Positions 37,301 to 48,299 of a DNA stretch of 64,000 bases are shown piece after piece. The number at the start of each line of letters is the position of its first letter. The first letter of the stretch is position 1. Position numbers and translations under genes: made by a program. The stretch comes from Chrysoperla carnea (taxonomy: Eukaryota; Arthropoda; Insecta; Neuroptera; Chrysopidae): NCBI RefSeq assembly GCF_905475395.1, contig NC_058339.1, positions 75,172,520-75,236,519 on the forward strand. The letters are read 5' to 3'. The notes beneath the pieces were generated by a model. That model had not been told where the DNA came from. It worked only from the letters and a program-made list of their open reading frames with translations, and made no database searches.

Positions 37301-37547
37301 TTTGGTTAATTTCACTATCTCTTGACTTTCTGGTTTATCTCCAGATTTCCCAGAACTTTGGTGTGGCAATCTTTTGTATTTTTAACGCCTAAAATATGAA
37401 AAACTTTTAGACTGCCAAAATAACGGTTTGAATGTATTTTGCTTGTCCCAAAATTAAGAACAGATAACAAATTTCTAAGATAATCAAATAAATATGAAAA
37501 GAAGAGTTATCCTAGTAATTCGTGATGAATATAAAATTTATTTATAG
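34357..37547. other. BLOC1S1 3' end, spacer and probable MESR4 5' non-coding region
   Basis: The beginning holds the BLOC1S1 polyadenylation signal. The middle has no convincing gene; a 107-codon minus frame at 34564-34887 matches nothing I know. A donor-like CCGG|GTATGT near 35851 could end a 5' non-coding exon of the MESR4-like gene, whose coding exon starts after an acceptor at 37546-37547; this is a guess. Around 36780-36915 an inverted pair (TATCTAATGGCTTTCAAAT / CCAAGCCATTAGATATTAT) suggests a small MITE. Confidence 0.4.
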
Positions 37548-37579
37548 TCTCAGCATCCTGCATCCAGTAGTAAAGAGGA

Positions 37580-40500
37580 ATGGGAGATGTGGAGGGAAGC
37601 CGGTTGAAATCAGAATGTACATCATCGTCAAATCAAACAATTGCCACATGTGAAATGGTAAACTATCCACAATGGCCACCTACAATCGAAGATGCAGTCG
37701 AAGATCCCAAACTCGAAGATCCAACGACAGTCTCCGACGACGATCTTTTAAATTCGACAATACGTAAACGAAAGAAAAGTGAATGTGACGATTTTCTGGG
37801 GTTCAAAAAACATTGTATCGACGAAGCAACCGATATGTATCGCAAATGCTTAAAATATTCGAATACTTTTGATATCAAATTAGAAAATGGTTTCGAGGAA
37901 ACATTACCCGCAGCTCAGTCATCGAGAACGAAATCAGAATATGCACAATATTTAGGTTTACAACCAACGGTGAAATTTAAGTGTATTAAATGTTCCACAT
38001 CCAATTTTCCAACACTAACGGCGTTAAATAAACATCTAGAAAAATGTGAAAATCAATCGACATCATCTAAACTAAACACCGCGGAAGATGATGGCCATCA
38101 AACTTCGACTCCAAATGATGCAGACGATTCGAGTGTAACAAAACCACCATCAGGAGCTTCTTCGTCGAATTCAACAAACTTTAAAATCACACGACGCGTA
38201 TATTTATGTTCGGCATGTGGAGTTTATTTCGAAATTTGGAAATTATTTCTACACATGCGTACTGCTCATCGACGATATATCTGTTTAATATGTTTAGGTT
38301 TATTTTCTATTGCCGAAAAACTTTCCAATCATCTAATCGTAAAACATAACATCTTAGCGAAAAACTACGATAATTTAACAAATTTCTTTCACGATTTTAC
38401 GGGTCAAAATTTTATTATGTGTTGTCAGTGTGAGAAAATGTTTACAGAAAAGGATAATTTTGTTGAACATATTTGTGAAGTTAATGGAAATAGTCAGCCG
38501 GCTACGGCTACATCATCTACAAATGTTATGAAGAAAATTACCCCTCCAAAACTATCAGAAACTCCAAAAATTAATTCTTCACCAGTAAATAAAATAAATT
38601 TGAAATTAAAAAATAAAATTTTACCTAGTGAACATGTAACAGCGGATACGCAAGAAGAGGATGCTACCACATCTGATAATGGTATCCAAGAAAAAACTCC
38701 TGATATCGAACCTGAAAATCCAATCATTGAAAACACATCAAAAATTGATGAATCAAAAATTATTACATCACCGTCTTCACCACAACCCGAAACAAAAGAA
38801 CCAGAAGAAATGAAAAATTTGGTAAATTCCCCTGTAAATAAAATGGAAATAGAAGAAAATGAAAATTATATGGGAAATAGTGAAATAAAAAATGATGTGA
38901 CAAAAACTGATAATAAAAATGAGGTTATGTTAACTGAATCCACACCTGATGAAGAATTACGACGTGTTCCAAAAGTGACGTTAAAAATACCAAAAAGTGA
39001 TGAAAATTATGTGGACAAATGTGTGGAAAGTGATACAGATAGTGATGATAGTTTTAAATTAACAATGGAAATTGAATCGAATAAAAAATGTGAAAGTTTT
39101 CCAATTGCGGACACGGATATACCAATTGTTGAACTCGGTTTACGACCATCATTAGATAAAATTACGATACAAAGTTTATTAAAAGATTTTATACGGGCAA
39201 CATGTTACACGTGTATTTATTGTAATTACGCTCGGAAAATCGCTGTTAACGGAAAACAATTAGGTTTACATATGATTGCTGAGCATCGTTTTTCCGCGAC
39301 AGCGGATAGTATAACCGCTGAAGAACTTTTACCGGAAACATTTGTTAAACATATTCAGGATAATTTCGAGGATTTAAGTAAATTATATTTTAACCTAGAA
39401 AGTTATGATAATTCTGATTCGCAAGGTATGATCCCGTATGATCGGACTTATGAATGCTTTCAATGCCGATTCGTAACAACGGTTCACAAAGAACTGTATC
39501 TACATAATCGAAAAATGCACCAGAAAACGTTACTTTTGTGTATAATGTGTAAGTCTACTTTTTATAGCTACAGTGAATTATTGTGTCATCTCTGTCCGGG
39601 AGTTTATCTAGGGGATGTTAGTGTGTTATTTCGGTGTTGTTTATGCCCAATTGACAGTTTACCATCAGCGTTTCGATTAATGGTTCATCTTCGAAAACGC
39701 CATCATGCATGTGATGTTTGTCTCGAGACATGTAACTCCCAATCAAAACTTTCGAATCACGTTTGGAAGCATAAACTTCATCATCTTTGTTATCGATGTG
39801 GCATTGCTTATCGCAATAAACCAGATATCACGAAACACTTATTCTGGAAACATGGAACCGAAAGTGTGCTTTGTAAGAAATGCTTACAAAAAAAATGGCC
39901 CCATGTGTATCATTTTTGTATACCGCCAACGAGTTTTCTATGTGATGAATGCAATAAAGTTTTCTCAACGGCTGTTGCGTTAAAAGTTCACAAACGACTG
40001 CATAGTAACGTAAAACCATACACGTGTACGGAACCTAATTGTACGGAGGCGTTTATTTCGAAAAAATTGTTAGGGAAACATTTATTAGCACATCAAGAGC
40101 CTAATATACCGGCTACGACGCCCTTAGAGAGTGATGATATTGATGTACAGGATGAGGAAGAACCAGTTACAAATGTTTCAGTTGTACAAGAAACTTCTGA
40201 AAATGTGGAGGTAGCTAAAGATGAAAAACCTGCTGAAGAAGAGGCTCCTAAAGTTATTAAAGATGTTCTTGATTTACCTGCGTTAAATTTATCAGAAAGT
40301 TCTGATTCAGATTCTGAAGATGATGCTCCAAGTCAACCACCTCCTAGAGAAACAAAGCAAGAAGAAATTCTTCTATCAGAAGAATCGGATAATGTTGTAC
40401 CACCACCAGTTGTTATAGAAAATATTTGGGATAATTTTAAAAATTATCAAGCTTCGGTAGAGAAACGTAATTTATCACCAGTTACTGCTGAAACAGATGT

Positions 40501-42295
40501 ACAAAAAGAAAGCGACGCAACAAACTTAGCATTTTTATTAGAGGTAATTATGAGCGATCATGATTATTGTGCACCAGAAGGTCAACAGCCAGCTGAAGAA
40601 CATGAAATAAAGACTGAGAAAGACGAATGCTGTGATTCGAAGAATGAAAAGGAGACCACGACCAAAGCGGCTAGTGACAGTAGCAGTGATAGTGATTCTA
40701 GTTCTTGTAGTTGTGGTTCAAATTGTAGTTGTAGTAGTTCTAGTTCTAACGATAGTTCATCAAGTTCGTCGTCCAGTTCGGATTCAGATAGTTCAAGCTC
40801 TGACGATGGTCAACGAAGTACTAGAAAACAAAAGCGTAAAGAACGTAGTAAACCTAAAAGTAAACAGAAAATTAGTGAAACATCGTCAAATATTGACGTT
40901 GTACACGTAGAAGATGTACACGGTGTCCAACAACAATCACCACCCCCTAGTATCCCTGTAGCACCCCCAGTAATACCCGATATTCCAATATACGAATCAG
41001 ATTTATTCACTGATGAAAGCGAAACAGATGAAGACTTCTATGATGAGTGTCCTCAACTTTTAGCGAAAAAATTAATTGAAGAAAAAAAGAATCAGTTATT
41101 ACTGGATGTTGGAGGACCTCCATTATCTGCAATAAACGGTACAAGTTTCCTAGAAACTTCTCGATCATCAACACCTAATTTACCCGTCGAAGAACATCAA
41201 AACTTGATGATTAAGTTAAAGAAACCAAAAAATAAATCAAAGAAACGTAAACGTAGTCAAAAGAAACTAACACTATCGACGTCATCTCCAATTCGACCTA
41301 GTGCAGAAGCGGTGCTACCTCCGTTAAAATTAAACATTCCTTCATCATTTTATAAATCATCACCAAATTCTCAAAACATGATGTCATCTTCAACACCTAA
41401 CACAACAATTCCAACGATACCATCTTCAGGGCCACCTGTTGCATTACCTCCAAGCGTACCTACAACACCCGTTACATTGTCCTTATCAACTTCGTTGTAT
41501 AATAGTAACACGGGTAGTGGATCGGAAACGGACAGTACGTTACGGCTATCGAAACGACGGCGAGTACCCAATAAGTTTTATGGGTATTCAAGTGACGAAG
41601 ACCAACCGTCTTCGGCTCATCAACAACAACAACGATTATTAAATAAATTAGCAATATCGACAGAACCACCACAGTTACAATGGAATAAAGAGGATTTACC
41701 ATCTCCGCGAAGCAGCAATGTTCCAGAAACACCCCCATATGTACCTGCACCTATTATATGGAATACTAAAATTGCAACCACACCCCCGGTACCACCGATA
41801 GTTCTAAATACTCCACCAGCTCCAACGCAACAAGTTGTACCACCTAGTTCTAGTTCAAGTGAAAGTGATGCTCCAGATAGTGATGACGATGAACAACGTT
41901 TACACATTAGTCATTCACCACCTCCAGCATTACCTAGTGTAACTGTACCATCAACTCCAATCCAACCTAGTGCACCACAAATAACGCATCCACCTCCGAC
42001 GATGCTATCACTAAATACAGCTCCACGTCCTACCGAAAACTTATATTGCTATTGCCAATGTCCTTACGACGAAGTTTCAGAGATGATTGCATGTGACGGA
42101 AAGAAATGTGCAATTGAATGGTTTCATTTTGAGTGTGTGGGTATCATGGTACCACCGAAAGGTAAATGGTTTTGTCCCGATTGTCGGAAACAAACCACGT
42201 CTTCGTCATCATCATCACAATCACAATCTACGACTCAACTGCCTCAACAGTTGCCGCCACAACCTCAAAGACCTGAATATTTTATGTCACAGTAG
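37580..42295 (+). CDS. MESR4: Large C2H2 zinc-finger protein with C-terminal ING-like PHD finger (MESR4-like)
   Basis: One uninterrupted 1571-codon exon. In-frame stops at 37568-37573 lie just before the ATG, and a splice acceptor (tttatag) at 37541-37547 suggests a non-coding first exon upstream. About 12 C2H2-type fingers lie in two groups: residues about 131-300 (four, the first ending HLEKC) and about 540-840 (eight, the last two the most canonical: FLCDECNKVFSTAVALKVHK and YTCTEPNCTEAFISKKLLGK). A long acidic, Ser-rich region follows (pure Ser/Asp run about 1031-1077), then Pro-rich stretches and a basic KKPKNKSKKRKR patch. The end is a PHD finger (about 1487-1540) with YCYCQCPYDEVSEMIACDG, IEWFHFECVG and KGKWFCPDC, very like the H3K4me3-reading PHD of ING proteins. 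The combination matches Drosophila MESR4, a nuclear protein found as a Ras misexpression suppressor. Role as chromatin-linked transcription regulator is inferred. Confidence 0.85.
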   Translation: MGDVEGSRLKSECTSSSNQTIATCEMVNYPQWPPTIEDAVEDPKLEDPTTVSDDDLLNSTIRKRKKSECDDFLGFKKHCIDEATDMYRKCLKYSNTFDIKLENGFEETLPAAQSSRTKSEYAQYLGLQPTVKFKCIKCSTSNFPTLTALNKHLEKCENQSTSSKLNTAEDDGHQTSTPNDADDSSVTKPPSGASSSNSTNFKITRRVYLCSACGVYFEIWKLFLHMRTAHRRYICLICLGLFSIAEKLSNHLIVKHNILAKNYDNLTNFFHDFTGQNFIMCCQCEKMFTEKDNFVEHICEVNGNSQPATATSSTNVMKKITPPKLSETPKINSSPVNKINLKLKNKILPSEHVTADTQEEDATTSDNGIQEKTPDIEPENPIIENTSKIDESKIITSPSSPQPETKEPEEMKNLVNSPVNKMEIEENENYMGNSEIKNDVTKTDNKNEVMLTESTPDEELRRVPKVTLKIPKSDENYVDKCVESDTDSDDSFKLTMEIESNKKCESFPIADTDIPIVELGLRPSLDKITIQSLLKDFIRATCYTCIYCNYARKIAVNGKQLGLHMIAEHRFSATADSITAEELLPETFVKHIQDNFEDLSKLYFNLESYDNSDSQGMIPYDRTYECFQCRFVTTVHKELYLHNRKMHQKTLLLCIMCKSTFYSYSELLCHLCPGVYLGDVSVLFRCCLCPIDSLPSAFRLMVHLRKRHHACDVCLETCNSQSKLSNHVWKHKLHHLCYRCGIAYRNKPDITKHLFWKHGTESVLCKKCLQKKWPHVYHFCIPPTSFLCDECNKVFSTAVALKVHKRLHSNVKPYTCTEPNCTEAFISKKLLGKHLLAHQEPNIPATTPLESDDIDVQDEEEPVTNVSVVQETSENVEVAKDEKPAEEEAPKVIKDVLDLPALNLSESSDSDSEDDAPSQPPPRETKQEEILLSEESDNVVPPPVVIENIWDNFKNYQASVEKRNLSPVTAETDVQKESDATNLAFLLEVIMSDHDYCAPEGQQPAEEHEIKTEKDECCDSKNEKETTTKAASDSSSDSDSSSCSCGSNCSCSSSSSNDSSSSSSSSSDSDSSSSDDGQRSTRKQKRKERSKPKSKQKISETSSNIDVVHVEDVHGVQQQSPPPSIPVAPPVIPDIPIYESDLFTDESETDEDFYDECPQLLAKKLIEEKKNQLLLDVGGPPLSAINGTSFLETSRSSTPNLPVEEHQNLMIKLKKPKNKSKKRKRSQKKLTLSTSSPIRPSAEAVLPPLKLNIPSSFYKSSPNSQNMMSSSTPNTTIPTIPSSGPPVALPPSVPTTPVTLSLSTSLYNSNTGSGSETDSTLRLSKRRRVPNKFYGYSSDEDQPSSAHQQQQRLLNKLAISTEPPQLQWNKEDLPSPRSSNVPETPPYVPAPIIWNTKIATTPPVPPIVLNTPPAPTQQVVPPSSSSSESDAPDSDDDEQRLHISHSPPPALPSVTVPSTPIQPSAPQITHPPPTMLSLNTAPRPTENLYCYCQCPYDEVSEMIACDGKKCAIEWFHFECVGIMVPPKGKWFCPDCRKQTTSSSSSSQSQSTTQLPQQLPPQPQRPEYFMSQ

Positions 42296-43474
42296 AAAGA
42301 ATGGACTGTTAAAACAAGGATACGATCTTTTGATAATTCGTGTCTGGTATATCGGGTGTGTTAGGTGAAAAGTTACACGGCATTGGGTTTTGAGAAATTT
42401 TAAATTCCATTAAGAAAATTCATGTTGATATATTTTTAAGAAATTCAGAGAGGTATAATCAGGGTCCAAAAAATGTGTTAAGTAATTAGCAAATAACGTG
42501 CAACTCAACTCCTAGTTACATTACGTAAAGACAGTTGAATAGCTCTTGGTTGGAGTGGAATATCTCAAAAATTAATTGGAAATTTGAACGACACACTGAG
42601 TAAAAATTGAGCCAATTTTAGGGTAAATTTCTGGAATTTTTCTAAGGTTTTTTTTTTTGTAACTAACACTCATTTGACATGTCTGCAAATTGCACTTAGT
42701 TAATTACTTAGAATAAACTTCGTGGCCTTGATAATTTTCTATTCATAATTCTTACCGTACTTTTCTTTTAGAATAATGTTTAAATGACTAAAACAGAATT
42801 AATTGTTTGTAAGAATTGCCTCAAACAAAAATTAAGTGTATCGTTTTACGTGGCACATCCGGTATATAATTAAAAAGTGATTTTTTAAATAGTGAAAAAA
42901 TGTGCGCTTGAAATTAAAAAAAAACAACTGAAGACTTAAGTAAAATAAAATTAATATTTCTTTTTTTTTATTATAGAAAAAAATAACAAATTTTGCTGTA
43001 AATATTTAATTTTTGTGTTTTTATAATTTATTATTTCACTCTGTGGTTCTTAGCTTTATAAAAATTTAATATAAAACAAAAAAATAGTGAAGTTTTTTTT
43101 TTAAAGCTCGACACAATCGATACAAAAAAAAGTATTTAAAAAACAAAAAAGAGTAATCAATAAAAGTTGTTAAAGCATCGTGATTTTTTCTTAATTCAAA
43201 ATCATACCCGATTTGTTCATCTTTGATTAAATTAACTTGAAGTTAAATTCATAAGCCTAGCGTTTAGCTGTAGTATTTGATAGTCATTTCATAACGATTG
43301 GAAATTTAAAAGCCTCTTGTCAAGGTCGTGTCAACACGAAAATTTGCATGGCCAGATATATCTTCTGTGAATACTGATGCCAACCGAAATTGGAACAAGT
43401 TTAGATCTAGACAAACATTTCTAAAGATGAAGAAATCGGGTTCTAATTATTACATTATTTAATTTATGAAATGA
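42296..43474. other. MESR4-like 3' UTR and flank
   Basis: No coding sequence. AT-rich, with several AATAAA-like signals, so the transcript end cannot be fixed. Confidence 0.4.
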
Positions 43475-43666
43475 CCATAAAGATAATACCATAGAGCTAT
43501 ATAGACATAGGAAACGCAATAAATGAATTCTCGACAGCAGTAAAAGAGGTAGAAAGAGACAAATTGTAGGCATATAAGAGATGCGAAGACCGCTTTACGC
43601 GTCTACTATTTACTGCGATCAACCGTTTGGCGGCGAATTTGCAACTCTATGATATTATCTCTATGG
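43475..43666. mobile_element. Small MITE
   Basis: CCATAAAGATAATACCATAG (from 43475) is mirrored imperfectly by CTATGATATTATCTCTATGG ending at 43666. The interior is GC-richer than its surroundings. No coding sequence. Ends resemble those of the element at 46791-47145. Confidence 0.5.
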
Positions 43667-44225
43667 AAAAGCCACAAAATTATTACTACATTTTCAAATG
43701 GCAGTATTTTCGTTTAAAAATTGGAATCCAATAATTTAAATTTTTCGATTAAAAAAATCATAACAACCCGTCGAATTTTAAAAAGACGTATCGAATCGAA
43801 TTTTACGTTGAATCTGTAGATATTTCTGAATTTATTGAGCTATTAAAAGTCCTAATAATTGATTTTAAATCACTGATTCTTTTTAGAATTTGACGATTTC
43901 ATTTGGGTTTTCAGATTTTTAAATAAATAATATTGATTTCGAATTTGAGATTTTGCTAAATTGCTTGACTATTAAAATATCTACAAATAGTCTTAAGAGA
44001 GATTTTCTAGATCATTTCAAAGTTTATTAAATTATTTTAATACTTGGCTACAAATCTTTTATATTATTTGATTCCAATTTTTAAGCCTGAAACGTAAATA
44101 ATAACCCAATTTTAAAACAAAAGGATTCTTTTGAAATAAATAAACGACTAAATAGACTGTCGGCTCATGACAGAAAAACATAATCAATTTTTTACAATCT
44201 GCCAATGATAGAAGAGTTCATATAG

Positions 44226-44680
44226 TGTGATCATTTCAAAAGTATCCACCCTTAATAATTCTTTACTTGATGTGATTATTGTTTTGAGTAAAAACACGTC
44301 GATTTACGCATTGACGGGAAAGTTCAAAAATGGTAAGGAATGAAACCTAAAATTTTCTAGATACAATTTTTTAACTTTCCCGTCGTTATCTAAATCGACG
44401 TGTTTTCACTCAAAACAATAATCACATCAGGGTAAGAGTTATTAAAAGCGGATATCTTCCATATTTGTAGTCTATCTTGAGAATAAATCGATCGATTTCA
44501 TTTTTTTTATCATGGTGAATAGAGAATTTTATGCCCTTTCAAATGATGTAAAACAAGTTAGGGATTGCCATTTATATTTAAAGTTGGGGTGAGATATCTA
44601 TATCGATATGTTTTCACTTAAAACAATAATCACATCATGTCAAGAGTTATTAAGGGTGAATATTTTTGAAATGATCACCC
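44226..44680. mobile_element. MITE with long nested inverted repeats
   Basis: The left end, GTGATCATTTCAAAAGTATC then CACCCTTAATAA, is mirrored at the right end near 44650-44679. A block with GATGTGATTATTGTTTTGAG and ACACGTCGAT occurs once on the left (about 44270) and twice in inverted form on the right (about 44392-44430 and 44608-44640). The right arm is therefore duplicated. No transposase frame is present. Confidence 0.7.
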
Positions 44681-46087
44681 TGACAGTCTAAAATTGCTTT
44701 TTTGACGGGAATTTTGGAAGAATCTTTTGATAACAAATCAACATATCATCAAATTGATTTTTGGCAATTAATTTTAAGTTATTGATTTTCGTTGAGTGTT
44801 GATCAGAAATTTTAGAAACAACTTTATATTCTGGAAGCTAACGTTATGTTCCGTACGACATAATATTCCAGCACTATTTGGAAGGGATCGGGAGAGAATG
44901 TTCAGTTAAGTTGAACCATTTAATTATATGTTCTAAGATAATGTTTACACCCTTCTCCTCATTTCATATTTAAATCATTACAGGCCAGCTCAGTATTTTG
45001 GAGTCACGAATAGAACGCAACCGTTTTGGCTCAACTGATCCAAGCAGTGCTGCAAATAATTATGACATGAAATTCATAACAGACTTCCAGAAATTATTTT
45101 ATTTTCATTATCATTAAATGAAAATTTTTTTAACCTTGATTTTCCGGACACTTGTATTATAAAAGCATAATCATTTTTTATAACGTTTTTGCGCTGTGTC
45201 ATTTGTGTGTATAAAAAAAATTTATAAGAATTACTCTCTTAGTGTAAATATTTATTAAATATTATGTTCTGTTTTAAGTTTTTGGAAGATTTTAGGGGCT
45301 TGGATTGTATTCCAGCCATGGGGAAAAAAGTTGTTAAGGATTTTTGTTAAAAGACGAAAAAAAAAATTGTTTTTAACAATCTCGGAATTGCATTTTTGTC
45401 ATATTTTAACTTGTCAATAAATCTTTTTATTTTAAGTTTGGGTCGATAATATTGAAATTGAGCTCATTGAGAGTTTAAAATTTTCAAGGTATGGGATTTT
45501 TAAGCGTAATTAATCCAACTTTTAATAAACGGACTCTTTGGATCTCAAAGTTTAAATAAAAAAAATTGGTTGACCCACCCATCTAATACCAAGGACGTAT
45601 CCGTTAAAATATGACCAAAACACATCGAATCTTATTTTTCTTTATTTTGTAAGTACTTCCAATATAATAATGTATAAAATTGATTAAAATTTGTATATTT
45701 GAAGTAAGCAATTGTGTAAATGTAGAAATTAAATTTAATAAAAATTAAGAAAAAAAAATCTTCGCCAAATTTATAAAAAAAAAAACAAAAAAAACTTCTC
45801 ATAAATTGTTAACGCTACAATATAAATTCAAAAAAAAAAAAATATTTAAACTTGTGTAGAAAAAAAATTAACAAATTATTAATGTATGTTTTGTCAGTTG
45901 AAAATTTTTGTTTGGAAAATGGTTGCATTCACAAAATATTAAGCAATTTAAAACTAATCACGGGAGCAATTAAATTTTAACGCTAAGATGTCAGCGCTGC
46001 GAGTAAAAAAATGTAAATCATACTTAACTCAGCTGATTTTTTCATTAAATCAAAATGCAAAAGAAATCTAATTATTATATATTTTAA

Positions 46088-46340
46088 GGACGTGAACTCC
46101 TATGCCGAGCTAACGAATATAAGCGCCCGTGGCTGAATTTACTATGTGTGCTCGGTCTATTCATCGGTCGTTGCGTACTTTGTACTGCGCATCAGGTCTT
46201 TCTTTCGAACGAGAGTGAAATCGATGTTTACACAATTGAAAAGACAGCCTGATGCGCTGTACAAAGTATCAACGACCGAGGACTAGACCTCGCCCAGACG
46301 CCTTTTTTCCTGCTATCCTCTCCACTCGAGTTTCACGTCC
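46088..46340. mobile_element. Fold-back MITE
   Basis: GGACGTGAACTC (46088) is mirrored by GAGTTTCACGTCC (46340). An inner pair, TCGGTCGTTGCGTACTTTGT (46164) and its near complement (to about 46279), is long. The left flank is TTAA and the right flank TTAT, suggesting a decayed TTAA target duplication. It is GC-richer than the surroundings. Confidence 0.65.
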
Positions 46341-46790
46341 TTATTATATGGGTTCGTGGCGGTACTCTTTTATATGGGTATGGTATGTACGTATAGTTTA
46401 CAAGATGATAAACAAACATTTCCGTTAAAAATTATTTATCTATGGGCGTTGCAATCTCTTTTCTATCGTTAGATAGAGTCTTTCTTAGTATTAAAATCCA
46501 ATTTTTACCGAATATTATGAATGTAACAAATATTTCAGTTTATTTTCATAGTTTCGATTGAATTACGTAATTAAATTATTTTAATCTGCTTAATATTTCA
46601 TGAACACAAACGTAATTATTTTTGAAAAAAATATGGCGGTGGTAGAAACGTTCCTTATAACTAATAAATAAAATGTTTATGGTTAAGTAATTTCAGTTGA
46701 AAGTCATTCTTTTTTTTTTGTAAATTTCATTTCTATAATCGCATTTTTCTAAAAGTTAATCCACAATTAATTTGAAAAAGATGTGGTTTT

Positions 46791-47145
46791 CATAGAGATA
46801 TGAATACATAGAGCACGCCAGGGACCAAAACTTGCGTAGCGTAGCGAGACAGAATATACTGACTATCGTGTATAATAAGTAAATATGTTTCTTCTTGCGG
46901 ACAAAAAAAAAGCGATACTTCCTTATATATCCGATATATTTGATGGTTGAAAAATACACATTTTTTAATTTGCTTAATTACCACCAAATATATCTGATGT
47001 ATATAAGTGTCGCATTTTTATTGACCGCAAGTACATAGTTATAAGGACATAGGGGAACTCACTGACAGTCTTCTCTATCGCTCCACGTATCGCATACACT
47101 TACAGGCTAGGAGACCCCTGGCGTTTTCTATCTGTATCTCTATAG
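46791..47145. mobile_element. MITE-like inverted-repeat element
   Basis: CATAGAGATATGAATACATA then GAGCACGCCAGGG at the left is mirrored by CCCCTGGCGTTTTCTATCTG then TATCTCTATAG at the right. The middle has a further self-complementary pair around ATATCCGATATATTTG and CAAATATATCTGATGT. No transposase. Confidence 0.55.
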
Positions 47146-47378
47146 TGGTTTATTATTGGTTAGCAAAAATATTTATTTAAGTAAGATGATTGGTAAAAAT
47201 TTTCGTCAATTTTTATAATTATTTGACAAATTTTTCATTATATTAATGAAAATAAATCAACCAAAAATAAATTGAATACTCTTGTAAGGCTAAAATTATG
47301 ACGTCACTGTGCTAAATTATTAATTGATAGCAACTGCCAATTCTCATCCAAGTTTCTGTAGTTTTAGGAAACTAGATG

Positions 47379-47404
47379 TTTTTTTTTTTTTTTTTTTTTT
47401 TTTT
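47379..47404. repeat. Poly-T tract (26 T)
   Basis: An uninterrupted T run about 100 bp left of the palindromic Penelope-like insertion; possibly a poly-A tail of an antisense retroelement. Confidence 0.7.
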
Positions 47405-47500
47405 GCAATGTATGCCATTATATTCAATCAATTTAAGTTCAACCTATTTTAGGGAAAATGTGCACCTTTGAATCATTCTCCAAGTAAATACTTCATATAG

Positions 47501-47865
47501 AAATAAATTTCGATTTTTGCCCCAATTTTCTAGATCAGTTTTTGTATTTTATAAATACGTATTTCGACTACCAAGTAGTCATCATCAGTAAGAATTAGCT
47601 AGTCGTGATTACTCTTATTATGAATGTTACTCTTTGCTAATTTGGTGGCGGAATGCACCAAATCTGCAGTCCGCCACCAAATTAGCAAAGAGTAACATTC
47701 ATAATAAGAGTAATCACGACTAGCTAATTCTTACTGATGATGACTACTTGGTAGTCGAAATACGTATTTATAAAACACAAAAAACTGATCTAGGAAATTG
47801 GGGCAAAAATCGAAATTTATTTCGAAATATCCTAGAGTTCTCATATATTATCTTCGATAATATTT
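47501..47865. mobile_element. Palindromic Penelope-like retroelement insertion with 13-bp target duplication
   Basis: ATACTTCATATAG occurs perfectly at 47488-47500 and 47866-47878, a target-site duplication. Between them the arms 47501-47651 and 47671-47823 are near-perfect reverse complements around a 19-bp spacer. Each arm, read outward, contains CTGATGA, then GACTAC-TTG-GTAGTC (6-bp hairpin), then GAAATACGTA. This pattern is found at the ends of Penelope-like elements and resembles a hammerhead ribozyme core. There is an extra T between core and hairpin, and the third stem (ATAC/GTAT) has no loop, so self-cleavage is uncertain. No reverse transcriptase is present. Confidence 0.7.
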
Positions 47866-48299
47866 ATACTTCATATAGAGTAAATTCAAATAATCAATGA
47901 GTTTTTGATTTTGAATACAATGGTGTGTCTTTTGGTGGATCTTAAATGAATATTGAATTTGATTTCTTGAATATTTAACTAGAGATTTTAAACAACCACA
48001 ACCTCAGAAAGTTGAAAGGAAAGGAAATTATTAGTGTACAAAAGTCGTCATAGCTCTGAAAGTTTATAATGCAAATAGTCATCTCAATATTTTTTAGCAC
48101 GGGCCGTTAATTCTAGATCCCATGATGGAATATATACACAATCCAAATCTCATATTCGTTATTGACAAGCCATTATGGTTGATAGAGGTACAACCTATAA
48201 ATCCAATCATCTTCTAAATAGAATTAACCCTATGCAGGGTGAGGCTAAGAAGTGTGTGATTTAAAAAACGCTACAAAAAAATACATCAATTTTTCCAAA

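Noticed and set aside
39705-41907. Several open frames overlapping the MESR4-like gene in other frames and on the minus strand
   Set aside because: Shadows of the long coding exon, whose zinc-finger and PHD signatures fix the real frame.
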